Positions 21,720 to 34,283 are shown, numbered from the stretch's first letter. The stretch is DNA of 64,000 nt from Orobanche coerulescens (GCA_033398695.1 CM065806.1:39767001-39831000); one strand, 5' to 3'. The notes: generated by a model not told the origin, from the sequence alone. Program-made: numbers and translations.

Positions 21720-24700
21720 TCAATTGTTGAGTAAAAGCGATAAATTACTTACGGGAGTCCGCCGTAGTATTCCCAATTCTTGTCTGAGCAAGTTGAATCT
21801 TGCTGTGTCGAGAGGCTTGGTGAAGATGTCGGTCAGCTGAACGTCTGTATGAACCTTTTCCAGGCGAACATCCTTGTTCTCGACATGATTCCTGATAAAA
21901 TGATGCTTCATGTTGATATGCTTAGTGCGCGAGTGCAGAACAGGATTGTGCGTGATTGCAATTGCACTCGTGCTATCACACATGATTGGAGTCTCTCTAG
22001 CATCGATTCCATAGTCCGACGATTGTTCCGCATCCAAAGGATTCGCATACGCAGCCTACCAATGACATAGTACTCGATTCGGCCGTGGAAACGGAGTTAG
22101 CCAATTGCTTCTTCTTGAACCAAGAAACGAGTCTAGGTCCGAGAAAGTGACAAGTTCCACTTGTACTCTTCCTATCTAGCTTGCGACCTCCGAGATCCGA
22201 GTCATTGTATCCAACTAAATAAAATCCGCCTTCCTTAGGATACCACGATCTGCATCGACTGTTCCTTTTATGTACTTCAGATTCGTTTATTGTATTGAAG
22301 TGTGATTCCTTAGGTGCAACTTGGTATCTCGCACACACTCCAACAAAGCTGGATATCGGGCTGCTAGCCGTTAGTAGGGAGAGCGAACCAATGAGCTTTA
22401 CGTAGAGTGATTGGTCAAACGGCTTTCGGCTTCATCGGCACTAATTTGCACGGAAGTGCTCATGGGGGTTGGCGAGGATTTGGAATTGTTCATTCCAAAT
22501 TTTTGAGAAGCTCCTTCTTTGTATTTCTCTGGTTGATGAATATATACATGTCGCTTTACACGCAAACCTAGGAAATAACTAAGTTCCCCCATCATACTCA
22601 TTTCAAATTTGCTTTGCATGAGATGAGAGAACCTTTGACATAAAGCAAGGTTAGTTGAACCAAAAATAATATCATCAACATAGATTTGTACCATTAGAAG
22701 GTCATCACCTTCCTGTATCTTGAACAAGGTTTTGTCCACAGCACCTTTCTCAAATCCGTGGTTGGTTAGATACTGGGACAGGGTTTCGTACCAGGCTCTA
22801 GGGGATTGTTTAAGTCCGTACAGCGCTTTCCTTAGCCTGTAAACTAGATCGATACCGTCTGTGTTGGCAAACCCTGGTGGTTGTTCAACATAAACTTCTT
22901 ATGCAAGATCTCCATTCAGGAAAGAACTCTTGACGTCCATTTGGTATACGATAAAACTCTTATGGGCGGCAAAGGCTAAGAATATCCTAATGGCTTCTAG
23001 TCTCGCTACAGGGGCGAAGGTTTCATCATAGTCGATTCCTTCTTCCTGACAATAGCCTTGTGCTACTAGTCTGGATTTGTTCCTTATGATAAGTCCATTT
23101 CGATCCTTTTTGTTTCGAAATACCCATTTGGTTCCTATAACCGATTGGTGTGTTGGTTTGGGTACAAGATACCATACATTGTTTCTTTCGAAACCGTTAA
23201 GCTCTTCTTCCATAGATGTTATCCAATGAGAGTTGTTAAGAGCGTCTATGGTCGAAACAGGTTCGGACTAGGCTAAGAATACAGCGATAGTGCACATATT
23301 CAGTCTCCTAAGTTCGGATTGAGATTTCCATTCAGGAAACTGTGAAACTTCAGCATTAGATTCTTCTTGTGCACAAAGTACATTTTCTGGTGTACTCTGT
23401 ATTCTCCTACGAGTAGAAACACCGGCATTAATGTTTCCAATGATCAGCTCTTGCGGGTGATCTCTCAACCATCTTCGGTCGGGTTCTAATTCAGGATCCC
23501 GTACTGTATCGAAAGTTTCTGTGGATACAGCTTGACTTATGCGGCATCGGCTTCATCCACATCGATTCTTACAGTGCGGGATTGATTTCTAAATCAACGG
23601 CGGAGTTCTATGGGTGTTGGTGGATCCAAGATAGATAGATGGTGAATGTTCGAGTGATATCATCTACTCTGTAGGGTCATGGTGTGGTTCGTCGAACTCT
23701 ACATGAACCGATTCCTCGATCGTCGACTTCCTTTTATTAAAGATTCTGAAAGCTTTGCTGACAGAGGAGTATCCTACGAATATTCCTTCATCTGATTTTT
23801 CATCAAAGGTTCTAAGTTGGTCCTTCCCATTATTCAATACATAACACCTGCATCCAAAAATGTGAAAATACGAAACTAACGGAGTTTTGTTATTCCATAC
23901 CTCATATGCTGTTTTGTTGTGGTGCTTGTTGATGATACAGCGGTTTTGAGTGTAGCACGCTGTATTGGTTGCTTCACCCCAGAAACGCTGTGGCAATTTG
24001 CTTGCGGCAATCATTGTCCTTGTTGCTTCTTTCAACGTCCTATTCTCTCGCTCGGCAATACCATTTTGTTGAGGTGTACGGGCAGCTGAGTATTCGTGCT
24101 GTATTCCATTCTCCGAACAGTATTGTTCTATAAAGCGGTTAGTAAATTCAGTACCTCTGTCGGAACGAATGCACACGATACTCGATGCTTTTTCATTTTG
24201 CAACTTTCTCAGGAGCTCGGGCAGCCTTGATGTTGTTTCCTTCTTCTTGCTAAGAAATATCGTCCAAGCATACCTGGAATAATCATCAACAACGACCATA
24301 CAGTATTTCTTACCTCCCAAACTTACTGGGTCCACATGACCGTTGAGATCCATGTGAAGCATTTCCAACACTCTTTGGGTTGAAAGGTAGGATTTGCTTT
24401 TCAGGGTTGACTTGATTTGCTTGCCTTTCTGGCATGGTCCGCAGACGCTGTCCTTCTTGAATGACACATCTGGCAAACCTCTAACCATACCCTGTCTTGA
24501 AAGCTTGTTGATCGTCTTGAAGTTGACGTGAGACATCCTCTTGTGCCATAACCAGCTAATATCTGCAGTGCCTTTGGCAACAAAACATGGAATTGAGGAG
24601 CTCATAGGCTTCCAGCCAGCAATGTACATATTACCTGATCTGCTTCCTGTAAGCACAACTTCCTTGGTTTGGGTGTTCTTTACTCTACAACGAACTATAT

Positions 24701-24971
24701 AAAACTTCACCGAGAACTGTTTATCACAGAACTGGCTAATACTAAGTAGATTATATTGTAAGCCTTCAACATATGCAACATCGGTGACCTTGAATTTCCC
24801 GACAAGTAGGTTTCCTTTCCCTCTTGTTCTTCCTTTAGACTTATCACCGAAGCGAACTTTTGGACCGCGACCCTCTACAAAATCAGATAGCTTGCTCCTA
24901 TCTCCGGTCATGTGACGAGAGCATCCACTATCGAAGTACCAGGTATCCTCCTCTAGAATGTCCTGTAACAA
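21720..24971 (-). pseudogene. pol: pol of element 3: protease, integrase, reverse transcriptase, RNase H (Ty1/copia order)
   Basis: The open stretch 24971-23664 (435 codons) starts with the protease site WYFDSGCSRHMTG, then a GAG-pre-integrase zinc motif (HKRMSH and CGPCQKGKQ), the integrase core (LHMDLNG, VVVDDYSR, SDRGTEF, TPQQNGIAERENRT) and its C-terminal FGCRCYVL. After a damaged linker (23214-23663), RT appears at 23213-22899 ([33 protein letters not shown]) and 22739-22398 with catalytic QIYVDDIIFGST. One stop near 22896 separates them. RNase H pieces (VGYNDSDLGG, DRKSTSGTC, MCDSTSAI, HIDMKHHF-like) lie at 22338-21720 in two frames. Integrase before RT identifies Ty1/copia. Confidence 0.9.
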
Positions 24972-24976
24972 AGAAA

Positions 24977-27268
24977 TTAGGTAGATTTAGGTCCACTTTG
25001 ATTTTTGGGTCCATGATTGTTAGTTCCTCTTGGTACCCAAGTTTTCCTGGCAGCAATTGGTTTACTGTAGGACATACTCGGTACAGTGTTGTGATATCTA
25101 CGGGGGGCATATCCGTAGTTGTTATAATCATGATAATTATTATGCATGTAAAATTCAGGGTTATTATTATTATTCCAGTACAAGTGCCGTCTAGGAGGTG
25201 GAGCCATTTTCTTAGTCCTAACAGCTTGTCTTCTGGGTCTCCAGTTGGATTCCCAATGCTGTTGTTGATACTGAACTGGCATCTGCTGTCTTGAGGGATA
25301 ACGGGGCTCCTGTATCCAATACCTCGGCATGCTGTACTGATAGTACTGCCGTGCGGGCCTTTGGTAGTTGGATACAGCATTCCTTGTGAACGGCTGTTGA
25401 CGCTGTTGATATGCTCTGGGAGCATGCTGTTGAGTGCGCCTCACAGGTTTGAATGGCTTATGATTCCGCTGTCTGGAATAGGATTTCGGTGGCGGAATAG
25501 CAGCCTTCGGTTTTCTCGGTACAGCAGGTTCCTTCATGGGACTGGGAGTATCTTCCGATTCTGGAATGTGTTCCACACTCTTGACGAACACTGTACTAGT
25601 TTTCCCTTTGTTCGAACATGAGCTATATCCTAAGCTACTTTTATCATGAGCATGTTGCCCAGTGCTCAGAATTTCTTCCATTCTTTTGGACGATTTCTCG
25701 AACGATTTCAGAGTGGTCTCAAGTTCAGTTTCTCGCTTTTCGAGAGTTGTGATTTTGGCTTGTAGTAGAACCAAATCATTTGTCTTGCTCTCATTGTGGG
25801 TTTTAACCTCATTTAGTTCATGAGCAAGTTGATGATTGCTCTCCATGAGTTTTTCAAAATCGACCTTGCTGGTTTCACAATCAAGAGACATATTTTTATA
25901 ATTTATTTTCAGCAAGTCATTTTCATCTTTCAGCTCTAAATTTGTTAATTGAAGCTGTATATTCTCAGTTTTTAGAGTCTCATGGGCCTTTTGAATGTTT
26001 TTAAACTCATTCATCATATTTTCGAAAGTATGAGATGCATTTGACGGAATAGCTGAGGTTGAACTTACCTCATCGTCGCTGTCTTCACCTTCTGGAACAT
26101 CTTTGGCCATAAAGCACATGTATGCTTTATCATCGAACTCATCGTCAGATGAATCACTTTCAGTGACCACCTGAAGACATTCTGCTGATTTGGATGGTGT
26201 GGGGGAGGCTTCTGATTCTCCAATCAGGGCCTTGAGCTTGTCTTTCCAAGCACGTCTTCTTTCATCTCTCTCTTGCTGCTCGGCCTTGGGCAACTTTTGG
26301 ACTTTGGGTTGAGGACATTTATTTGCATAATGCCCTAGTTTCCTGCAATTATAGCACATGTTAGCATCACCAGAGGATGATTCGGTACTTACCTTATGGC
26401 CAGGTTTGGGCCTGTAGGGAGTCTTTCCAGACTGTTTGATGAACTTTTTGAATTTATGCATTAGAAGCGCCATTTCATCTTGGGACAGGATGTCGTCGTC
26501 ACTGTCAGCATTCTTGTGACTTGGCTTCGACGAGCTGGGCATGCTGTGTCGACGGTTCGATACAGCGGCGAGAGCTGTGACCTTTTAAGGAGATTCTTCA
26601 GCTTTCTCTCTTCTGTCAATGTCATACTCAAAAGCTTTGAGGTCAGAGAAGAGATCAAAAGTGGATATTTCATTAAGATTATAGGATACACGCATAGCTG
26701 TGGTCTTAATGTCCCATCGGGCTGGGAGAGATCTGAAATTTTTTAAGTTCTTCTCCTTTTGGGTGTAAATCTTGCCCAACGCTTCAAGTTCACCAACAAT
26801 ACCAGTAAATCTGAGGTCAAGTTCCTCAAGTGTTTCCGTTGGTTTCATTTCAAAGGATTCAAATTGCTGAGTTAGTTTTGAAATCTTGTTTTCTTTTGAG
26901 AGCTCAGTTCCCTCACAAATTAACTTGAGTTTATCCCAGATTTCTTTGGCTGTTTTGCAGCTCTTTACCTTTGAGAACGTGCCTTTGTCAAGAGTGACAA
27001 ATAACGCGTTCTTAGCCACGTTGTCGAGATTGGCTCGCTTCCTTTCATCTGTTGTCCATTGCTCGCGTTCTTTCTCGAGCATTTCAGCATGGGCTTGGCC
27101 CTCAATCCTTGCGGCTGGATTTACCTTCATGATCTTGATAGGACCATCCTGTATAACAAAAATCATCTCTTCGTGCATTGCTGCAAGATGAGCTTCCATT
27201 CTAATTCTCCAATCGTCAAATTCGTTAATAGAGAACATGGGGACTTTGTTAATCATAGAAGTATCCAT
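24977..27268 (-). pseudogene. gag: gag of element 3: extended sirevirus-type Gag, one internal stop
   Basis: One frame from ATG at 27268 to TAA at 24977, broken only by a TAA near 26585. The first part (27268-26588) is a copia-type capsid domain (FSINEFDDWRIRMEAHL, AKEIWDKLKLICEGT). After the stop come a Ser/Asp-rich linker, a zinc knuckle (CYNCRKLGHYANKC, near 26345), an acidic segment, a long heptad coiled coil (about 26000-25680) and a tail rich in Arg, Gln, Tyr and Asn. Sirevirus Gag is known for such an extension. The pol frame is -1 relative to gag and opens just before the gag stop. Confidence 0.85.
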
Positions 27269-27366
27269 ACTGATAATATAGGAATGAAAGAGACTGTTTT
27301 GAAAATAAGTGATTTTAATCTGATTCGGTTAAAAAGAGATACGACTGATTCTTTTTAGAATCAACC

Positions 27367-27378
27367 GCTCCGATACCA
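27367..27378 (-). other. Primer binding site, element 3
   Basis: On the minus strand TGGTATCGGAGC begins 2 bp after the 5' LTR. It matches the initiator-Met tRNA site except for A to G at the eighth base; elements 4 and 5 carry the same variant. Confidence 0.85.
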
Positions 27379-27380
27379 CT

Positions 27381-28543
27381 TGTTGGCCACTAAGTATACT
27401 GGATACAGTTTGGAAAATAGTTTGAACGACAAACTGTACGGATTCTAAATATGAGTGCGTAGCGGAAGTCTTGGATACAGTAGGTTGCTGTGGATACAGC
27501 AACTAAGTGTATAGTGTATACTTAATATATCACAGTAATTTAAAACAGTAAAAGCTGAAGGTAAATAACACAGTAATTAAAGTGGTTCGAGGTAAACCCC
27601 TCTACGTCCACTGGTCCTCCACACAGGAGTAAAAAGTTTATTATAATTACTACGTACACAACTACGTAATTATAACAACACACACAATCAATATATCGTT
27701 CACACAGATTGATATAAAGATCTTAGCTTAAACCGTTCACACAGATTGGTTTTGAGCTAATGCTTTGACTTGCTTCTTCACACACGTTCAAGCTTCGTCT
27801 TCTTCAATGCAAATCCTTCACACACAGTTCCGGAGGAGCACAGATTGTTCAGTCCACACAGGGCTGATCTTGAGTTTGTTCAATGTATAGAACAGATGGT
27901 GAACAACAACTTTGACTTTAAGAGCTTTCAGCTGATGAAGTGTTGTTCAGGATGATGAGCACTGTATATCTCTTTCGTTCTTGGTTGCAGTAAGCTTTGG
28001 AGATATGTTTGCTCTAATGATAACTTTTAATAGCTTGAGTGTTAGGTTACTTGTGTTATCTTCAATGCCTTCATAAGATATATATAGTCTCAGAAGAATA
28101 TATCCGTTGAGATGTGTCTGTTTGAATGAGATTCCGTTTCAACGGGATTATGACACGATCTGGTTTTCGCGGGATTCTGAAGATCTGAAGACTGGCAGTA
28201 TTTAAATACTTTATCCTTTGAGTATTTAAATACTTCTTTTCAACGGGACTTGACTTCTGGATATTCCTTCTTTGTCCTGTTGTGAGCTGTATGGATGATA
28301 ACTGTATTTTGAGTTTCGAGACAGTTTCCATACTTTGTCTTTTACAAGACTTCTTGATGTACTGAAGGGCTTGATTCGAGGCAGGTCTTCGATACTGGAT
28401 AAAGCCTCAAAGCTTCGATACAGTTTCCTTTACTATATTCAGATTGGCATATATGTTAAAACCTCTTTATCAAATATCATTCGATACAGGGATCGGGTAT
28501 CCCGGCTGTTTCGATACAGGGTTCTTTGTTTTCCCAACTTACA
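27381..28543 (-). repeat. 5' LTR of element 3 (about 1163 bp)
   Basis: Bounded by TGTTGGCC on the left (LTR 3' end in element sense) and TTACA near 28543, where element 4 LTR sequence begins. A TATA-like CTATATATA in element sense lies near 28079-28087. The heptamer GATACAG occurs six times on the plus strand (27402, 27474, 27493, 28417, 28483, 28513), near both ends. The right limit is uncertain by about 2 bp because no second copy is in the window. Confidence 0.75.
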
Positions 28544-29441
28544 CAATACTAAAAACTTAGAAACGATACCTATATCGACAATTAAAACTACACTAGGAAT
28601 CCGATTAGGAAAGGGAGACTAGTTTTATTCATCATAATCCGTACGAGGTGTTAATCGGATATACGTGGCTAGGTTGAGCTCGAGCGGGCGTGGGGACTCC
28701 GTTATCACAAAGCACCTACTATCGGATCACAGGCAAGTGAAATCTTGCTCGAGAATTTTCTAATATTAATGTTATACCGTATGTGCGTATGTGCCATTCT
28801 GATAAATGCCAACGTTTGTCTTTCTCTAAAAATGTTATAAATGGGCCGACGTGTTGGGGATAAAACCTGTATGGTACCCGTGTGGAAATGTGTTAGGGGG
28901 TAAGACTCGAATTGGGCGCCTATGTTCCGGGGTATTCCTGTGTGGATACTTCCGTGACCCTTGGTTGCGACCTTGGGGCTTATGTGATAAAAGAGAGAGA
29001 CAACGTCGGTTGAGTGATGAAATATTCCTTGTGATTACTAGATACTGTGATTGTAAAAATGACTTATATCGTTGTTAGTAGCTGTTATTTGGTATGCATT
29101 CTCTGGCCCTGTTTACCTGGTATGATTAGTCGTACCAGGTAAAATTGTTCATCATGTGCAGGACATTCCCGAGGGGTCCGGTCAGACTTGAGCGGTGTTG
29201 GAATTATCTCTAGCCGCTGCTTAAATTGGAATAAATTGTTTTCTTTGGAAAAACTTTTGTTGTGTAATAATTGGACTTTAAATTACATTTTTCCTTAAAT
29301 CTTTCGACTCACGTTATGTAAACCTTGAACTTAATGTTTTATCGCGATTATCTTAAAATGCCTATTTTTCTAACTAGCCTTGTAGGTCCCACGTGGGATT
29401 CACGGCACTGTAATACCTCGAGATATTTTGGGGGTGTTACA
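28544..29441 (+). repeat. Partial 5' LTR of element 4 (last 898 bp)
   Basis: Nearly identical to 35712-36611. Begins CAATACT directly after element 3 and ends GGGTGTTACA. CAATA at 28544-28548 is the likely target site of element 3. Contains no palindrome cluster because U3 is missing. Open frames near 28851 and 36021 are the same LTR text, not a gene. Confidence 0.9.
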
Positions 29442-29446
29442 GAAAA

Positions 29447-29458
29447 TGGTATCGGAGA
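29447..29458 (+). other. Primer binding site, element 4
   Basis: TGGTATCGGAGA starts 5 bp after the LTR; related to the initiator-Met tRNA site with two mismatches. Confidence 0.75.
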
Positions 29459-29629
29459 GAAACTCCTGGTTTGAATAAACTTTCTCCTAATTTTTTTTCA
29501 AAGTCCAACACCCCAAGCGATCGAAACTCCACATGAGAATGCAAGTAAGTGATATGCGTGTTTCTGTTTTTGTACAACATTTAATTGTAAACCGTGCGTG
29601 GAACTGGCTTTAGATTAATACCGTTAGTG

Positions 29630-30910
29630 ATGGCACGCCGAGGAGCTAGGAGGGTGGTGAATGACGCTCAGGGTTCCGCCGCGAACCACAATGAGGACGG
29701 GAACACTGCCGAGACCCATCCTGCTGGGGGCCAGCCGCCACCAGTTAATCAAAACGATCAGGAGGCGGAACGCCAGAATAACAACCCGGGAGGCATGGAT
29801 CCAACTTTTGTTCAGGCCCTTGCCCAGGCTATCGCCATGGGAATTGCTCAGGTCAATCAGGCGGAACGGATACCGGTCATCAATGTGGAAGAAAACGCAG
29901 GAAGAGATCGATGGTTGGGAGAGATGCTGAAGGCTAGGCCTCCATTATTTGATGGGACATGAGAGAAACACGTGGACGACTGGATTTCTTAAATGGAGAC
30001 TGCCTTCGAAGTAATCGGATGCCCAGAAAACAGAAAGGTGCCGCTCGTAATTAATCAACTCCGTGACACTGCTGCACATTGGTGGAGGACTTACAGGCCA
30101 GAGGACCGAGTGGTCGGGTGGACCGAATTTGCCCGACTACTACGGAGCGAGTACTGTCCCAGATCAGCCCGAACCGCTCGCGCACGAGACTTTTTCAGTG
30201 TCGGGCCTCAGAACATGCCAGTACCAGAGATCATTCGGGCCTACCGAACCGAGCTAAGTTACATATCCCAGATGGTTCCATCAGAAGATCAACGAATATG
30301 CCATCTTGCACAGAGGCTACCGGAGGATGTACAACGCTATGCCGCCGGATTTCACTGCACGACCCTGAGAGCATACGAAGACGTAGTCACAGCATATGCC
30401 GGTACAGTTGTTAATACCGACATCGGGCATAACTCGAAGAAGCAGAATACATCAGTTCAGCCTGGGAGCAACAACAAAACGAATTCGGGGCCCGCATCTT
30501 CTTTTAAGTCGGTGGTTTCGTACCAACAGAAGGGTGTATCTGATCGGCCCTACCGTAGGGACTGTTTCAATTGTGGCATGACCGGGCATACTAAGGATCG
30601 GTGTCAGAAGACGGCTACCAAATGTTTCACTTGCGGAAAGAGTGGACACATGTCTCGTTACTGCTGGCGGGCCAATTCCACTCAGATCCCAGCTTCCCAA
30701 CCAAGTCAACAAGGCTCTGTGCAATTCCATAGGACGCTTGCTGTTTCCAACTACCGAGCTCCATCCCACCAGAACCAACCACCACTACACGGTGCCGGAC
30801 GAGGCCGTGGGCGCGGCGGAGGTACCTCGTCCTTTTCGGAGTCAGTGCCGTCTCGTGTATTTGAGCTGAGGGCTACGGATGGTCAGTCTGCGCCAGCTAT
30901 CTCAGGTACT
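29630..30910 (+). pseudogene. gag: gag of element 4, with internal stops
   Basis: Best start is the ATG at 29630 (MARRGARR). The capsid region follows (DRWLGEMLKARPPLFDG, then AAHWWRTYRPED and RYAAGFHCTTLRAYED). A TGA near 29960 and a TAA near 29990 interrupt it; from 29993 the frame stays open through two intact zinc knuckles (CFNCGMTGHTKDRC and CFTCGKSGHMSRYC, near 30565-30670) and a Gly/Arg-rich patch ([10 protein letters not shown]) into the protease. Nucleocapsid and protease share one frame, so gag and pol were one polyprotein, as is usual in this clade. Confidence 0.88.
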
Positions 30911-33900
30911 CTTCTTGTTAACTCTCAGCCAGTGCATGTACTATTTGATACCGGAGCCACCCATTCGTTTATATCTGTGGAATGTGTTGAACGCTTAAAT
31001 CTTGTTTGTGTATCTTGTGAGCCCTTTACTGTTAAACTACCCGAGGGTAGTAGATTAAGCGGCGATCCAAAGGTTCGAGATTGTCGGATCTGCATCAACA
31101 ATCATAGTTAGACCGCTAAGCTTATGGTCTTTCCGCTCCAGAATGAAGATATCATATTAGGTATGGACTGGATGCCATTGCACAGAACGATCTTGGATAC
31201 CTACCACTTAACTATTTCCATTTCGGCTCATGACTGTACCACACATGTCATCAGCGGACGTGAACACTTTAGTACGAAAGGGTCTCTCAGCATTATCGCA
31301 TCAGAAGCCTCCTGCAGCTCTCGAAGTGAGTACTATTGGTGTTATGTTCTTCGAGAGGACACTTCACAACTTACAATCACAAACATTCCGGTGGTGAATG
31401 AGTTTCCAGACATTTCTACTGATGAACTACCAGGGCTGCCACCGCACCGAGAAGTTGACCTTTCCATTGAACTCGAGCCGGGAACGAGACCTATTTCCAA
31501 AGCTCCTTACAGGATGGCACCGGCCGAGATGAAGGAATTAAAGATACAGCTCGAAGATCTGTTGGAGAAAGGGTTGATCTGCCCAAGCACCTCGCCGTGG
31601 GGCGCGCCGGTACTTTTCGTTAAGAAGAAAGACAACTCTCTACGCTTGTGCATCGACTACAGGGAGCTGAATAAGGTTACTATCAAGAATCGTTATCCAC
31701 TACCAAGAATTGATGACCTCTTGGATTAGTTACAAGGGGCAGTCGTGTTTTCAAAGATCGATTTACGGTCCGGATATCACCAATTGAGGATTCGGGAGGA
31801 AGATATACCCAAGACTACATTTCGGTCGAGGTATGGGCATTATGAGTATATCGTGGTATCATTCGAGTTGACTAATGCCCCAGCCATTTTCATGGAACTG
31901 ATGAATAGAGTTTTGATTGATTTCCTCGATAAATGCGTGGCGGTTTTTATCGACGACATCCTGATATATTCTCGAAGCCGACAGGCACACGAGGAACATT
32001 TGAGGCAAGTGCTGAGCGTATTAAGGCAACACCAACTTTATGCGAAACTGTCCAAGTGTGAATTCTGGATGCCGGAGGTAATTTTTCTCGGACATGTTGT
32101 CTCGGCAGATGGTGTCAAGGTCGACCCACAAAAGATCGAGACAATAACGAGTTGGGAACCGCCGAAGAATGTCAAGGAGTTTAGGAGCTTCCTAGGATTG
32201 GTGGGTTACTATCGAAGATTCGTCGAGGCTTTTTTCTGTATCGCCCGACCGTTAACAAACCTCCTTAGAAAGAGCACCAAATTTGTATGGACTGCAGACT
32301 GCCAGAAGAGCTTCGACGAGCTCAAGAGTAGGCTAACTACTGCCCCAGTACTAGTGTTACCACAGGGTACAGAAGGATTCATTATATACATGGATGCATC
32401 CAAGCATGGACTAGGGTGTGTCTTCATGCATAATGGCAGAGTCGTTGCGTACGCATCCCAACAACTAAAGCCGTACGAAGTAAATTACCCGACACATGAC
32501 TTGGAGCTAGCCGCGGTGGTGCATGCCCTAAAGACTTGGAGGCACTATCTTTACGGAGTTACTTGCAAAGTTTTCACGGATCATAAGAGTTTGAAATATA
32601 TCTTCACGCAGAGAGAATTAAACATGAGACAGAGGCATTGGTTGGAGCTAATCAAGGACTACGATGTGGAAATCTCCTATCATCCCGGAAAAGCCAACGT
32701 GTTAGCTGATGCCCTTAGTCGGAAAACTACACAAGAGGTAATGGTATCCAGCATAACAGTTCAGCCCAAACTGCAGCAAGATATCAGGAGAAGCAACACC
32801 AAAGTATTAGTACAACGTAGGCAAGGACAATTATGCTCAATCAATATACTTTCATCCTTACTAGATGAGATACGTCTAGCACAGATGGAAGATCCTGAAT
32901 TACGTGCGATTGGTGCAAGAATCGAGAAAGGAAATGTTTCTCGACTATAAGATTCAGGGTGATTTGGTGAGGTTCAAGAACAGGATATGTATTCCACCGA
33001 ATGACGGGCTGAAGCAAACTATACTGAAGGAGGCGCACTCCACTCCCTATTCTATTCACCCCGGAGCAAGCAAGATGTACAAAGATTTGCGACAGAGTTT
33101 TTGGTGGAAGAATATGAAATAGGAAGTTGCTAGGTTCGTCGCCCGTTGTATGACGTGCCAACAAGTGAAAATTGAACACCGCAGACCAGCCGGAATTATG
33201 CAACCCCTACCCATCCCGGAGTGGAAATGGGAGAGCATATCAATGGACTTTGTCACTAAGCTACCTACGGCGGTGGGAGGTAAGGATACAATTTGGGTCA
33301 TTGTTGATCGATTGATAAAATCAGCACATTTCATTTCTATTCAAGAGACAACCGGGACAAAGCAGCTGGCCGTCATTTTCATCAGAGAGATCGTAAGGCT
33401 ACATGGTGTTCCCTCATCCATCATTTCGGATAGGGACACCAGATATGTGACTCGTTTTTGGAAAGCCGTCCATAAAGCTATGGGGACCCAAATACACTTT
33501 AGCACGGCTTATCATCCTCAGACAGATGGACAGACCGAGCGTACGATTCAAACATTGGAAGATATGTTGAGGGCATGCGTGCTCGATTGGGGAAAGGATT
33601 GGGATAGACATTTGGGATTAGTGGAGTTCTCGTACAACAACAGCTGGCATGCAAGCATAGGCATGGCACCATTCGAGACCCTATATGGGCGAAGATGCAA
33701 GTCACCGTTATGCTGGGATGATGCCTCCGACACCGCGGTTACCGAGTTGGATCTTATCCAGGAGTCCATTAATAAGATCTCTATCGTTCGGAAACACATG
33801 CTAGCTGCACAGAGCCGGCAGAAATCTTATGCCTAAAACCGACAGTGACCGTTAGAATTTACGGTCGGGGATCATGTTTGGGTCAAAGTATCACTTATGC

Positions 33901-34283
33901 GAGGTATCCGGCGTTTCGGCCAGAATGGCAAGTTAAGCCCGAGATTTATAGGTCCGTTTGAGATATTGGACCGGGTAGGGAAACTCGCGTATCGATTAGC
34001 TCTACCGCCGCATCTGGATGGAGTGCATAACGTTTTTCACGTCTCCCAGTTAAGGAAGTATGTCTATGACCCGATTCACAAGCTCAATTTCGAAGAAGTG
34101 GAAATTTCCGATGACGCTACCTTTAGAGAGATACCGACCGCCATTTTGGATCGGCGTGTGAAGATGTTAAGAAATAAAGACATACCCCTCATGAAGATTC
34201 AGTGGTCACACCACGGCACGGAAGAAGCGACTTGGGAAACCGATTCGAGCATGAAGGAGAGTCATCCCGAGTTATTTTCTTAA
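30911..34283 (+). pseudogene. pol: pol of element 4: protease, RT, RNase H, integrase, chromodomain-like tail
   Basis: The protease site is [10 protein letters not shown] at 30947. RT spans about 31400-32250 with [30 protein letters not shown] and catalytic FIDD near 31945-31956. RNase H follows ([25 protein letters not shown]). The integrase has HSTPYSIHPG, CMTCQQVKIEH, VDRLIKSAHF, SDRDTRY and HPQTDGQTERT. The last segment, 33897-34283, holds GPFEILDRVG, HVSQLRKY and the tail KIQWSHHG, EEATWE, PELF. Nonsense codons at about 31109, 31728, 32948, 33121 and 33834 break it; most look like C to T or G to A changes of Gln or Trp codons, with few frameshifts. Confidence 0.9.

Larger units (their letters stand above)
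1..28543 (-). mobile_element. Element 3: SIRE-type Ty1/copia retrotransposon, interrupted by element 1, 3' end off window
   Basis: A minus-strand Ty1/copia element occupies 20560-28543 and resumes at 1-1203, on either side of the element 1 insertion. In its own sense the order is 5' LTR (27381-28543), primer binding site, gag with zinc knuckle and long coiled coil, pol (protease, integrase, reverse transcriptase, RNase H), repeated polypurine tracts, then an extra ORF downstream of pol. The extra ORF and the extended gag are the layout known for sireviruses (SIRE1 relatives). The 3' LTR is not in the window and should lie left of position 1. The right edge abuts a 5'-truncated LTR of element 4, which shows that this copia element jumped into that LTR. 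Family assignment rests on protein motifs and gene order read by eye. Confidence 0.85.

Noticed and set aside
28851..29078. Open frame repeated at 36021-36248
   Set aside because: Both are the same LTR text of element 4; no motif, and the region is non-coding LTR.
30452..30778. Open frames opposite to gag and pol genes
   Set aside because: Shadows of real coding frames; none has a family motif.
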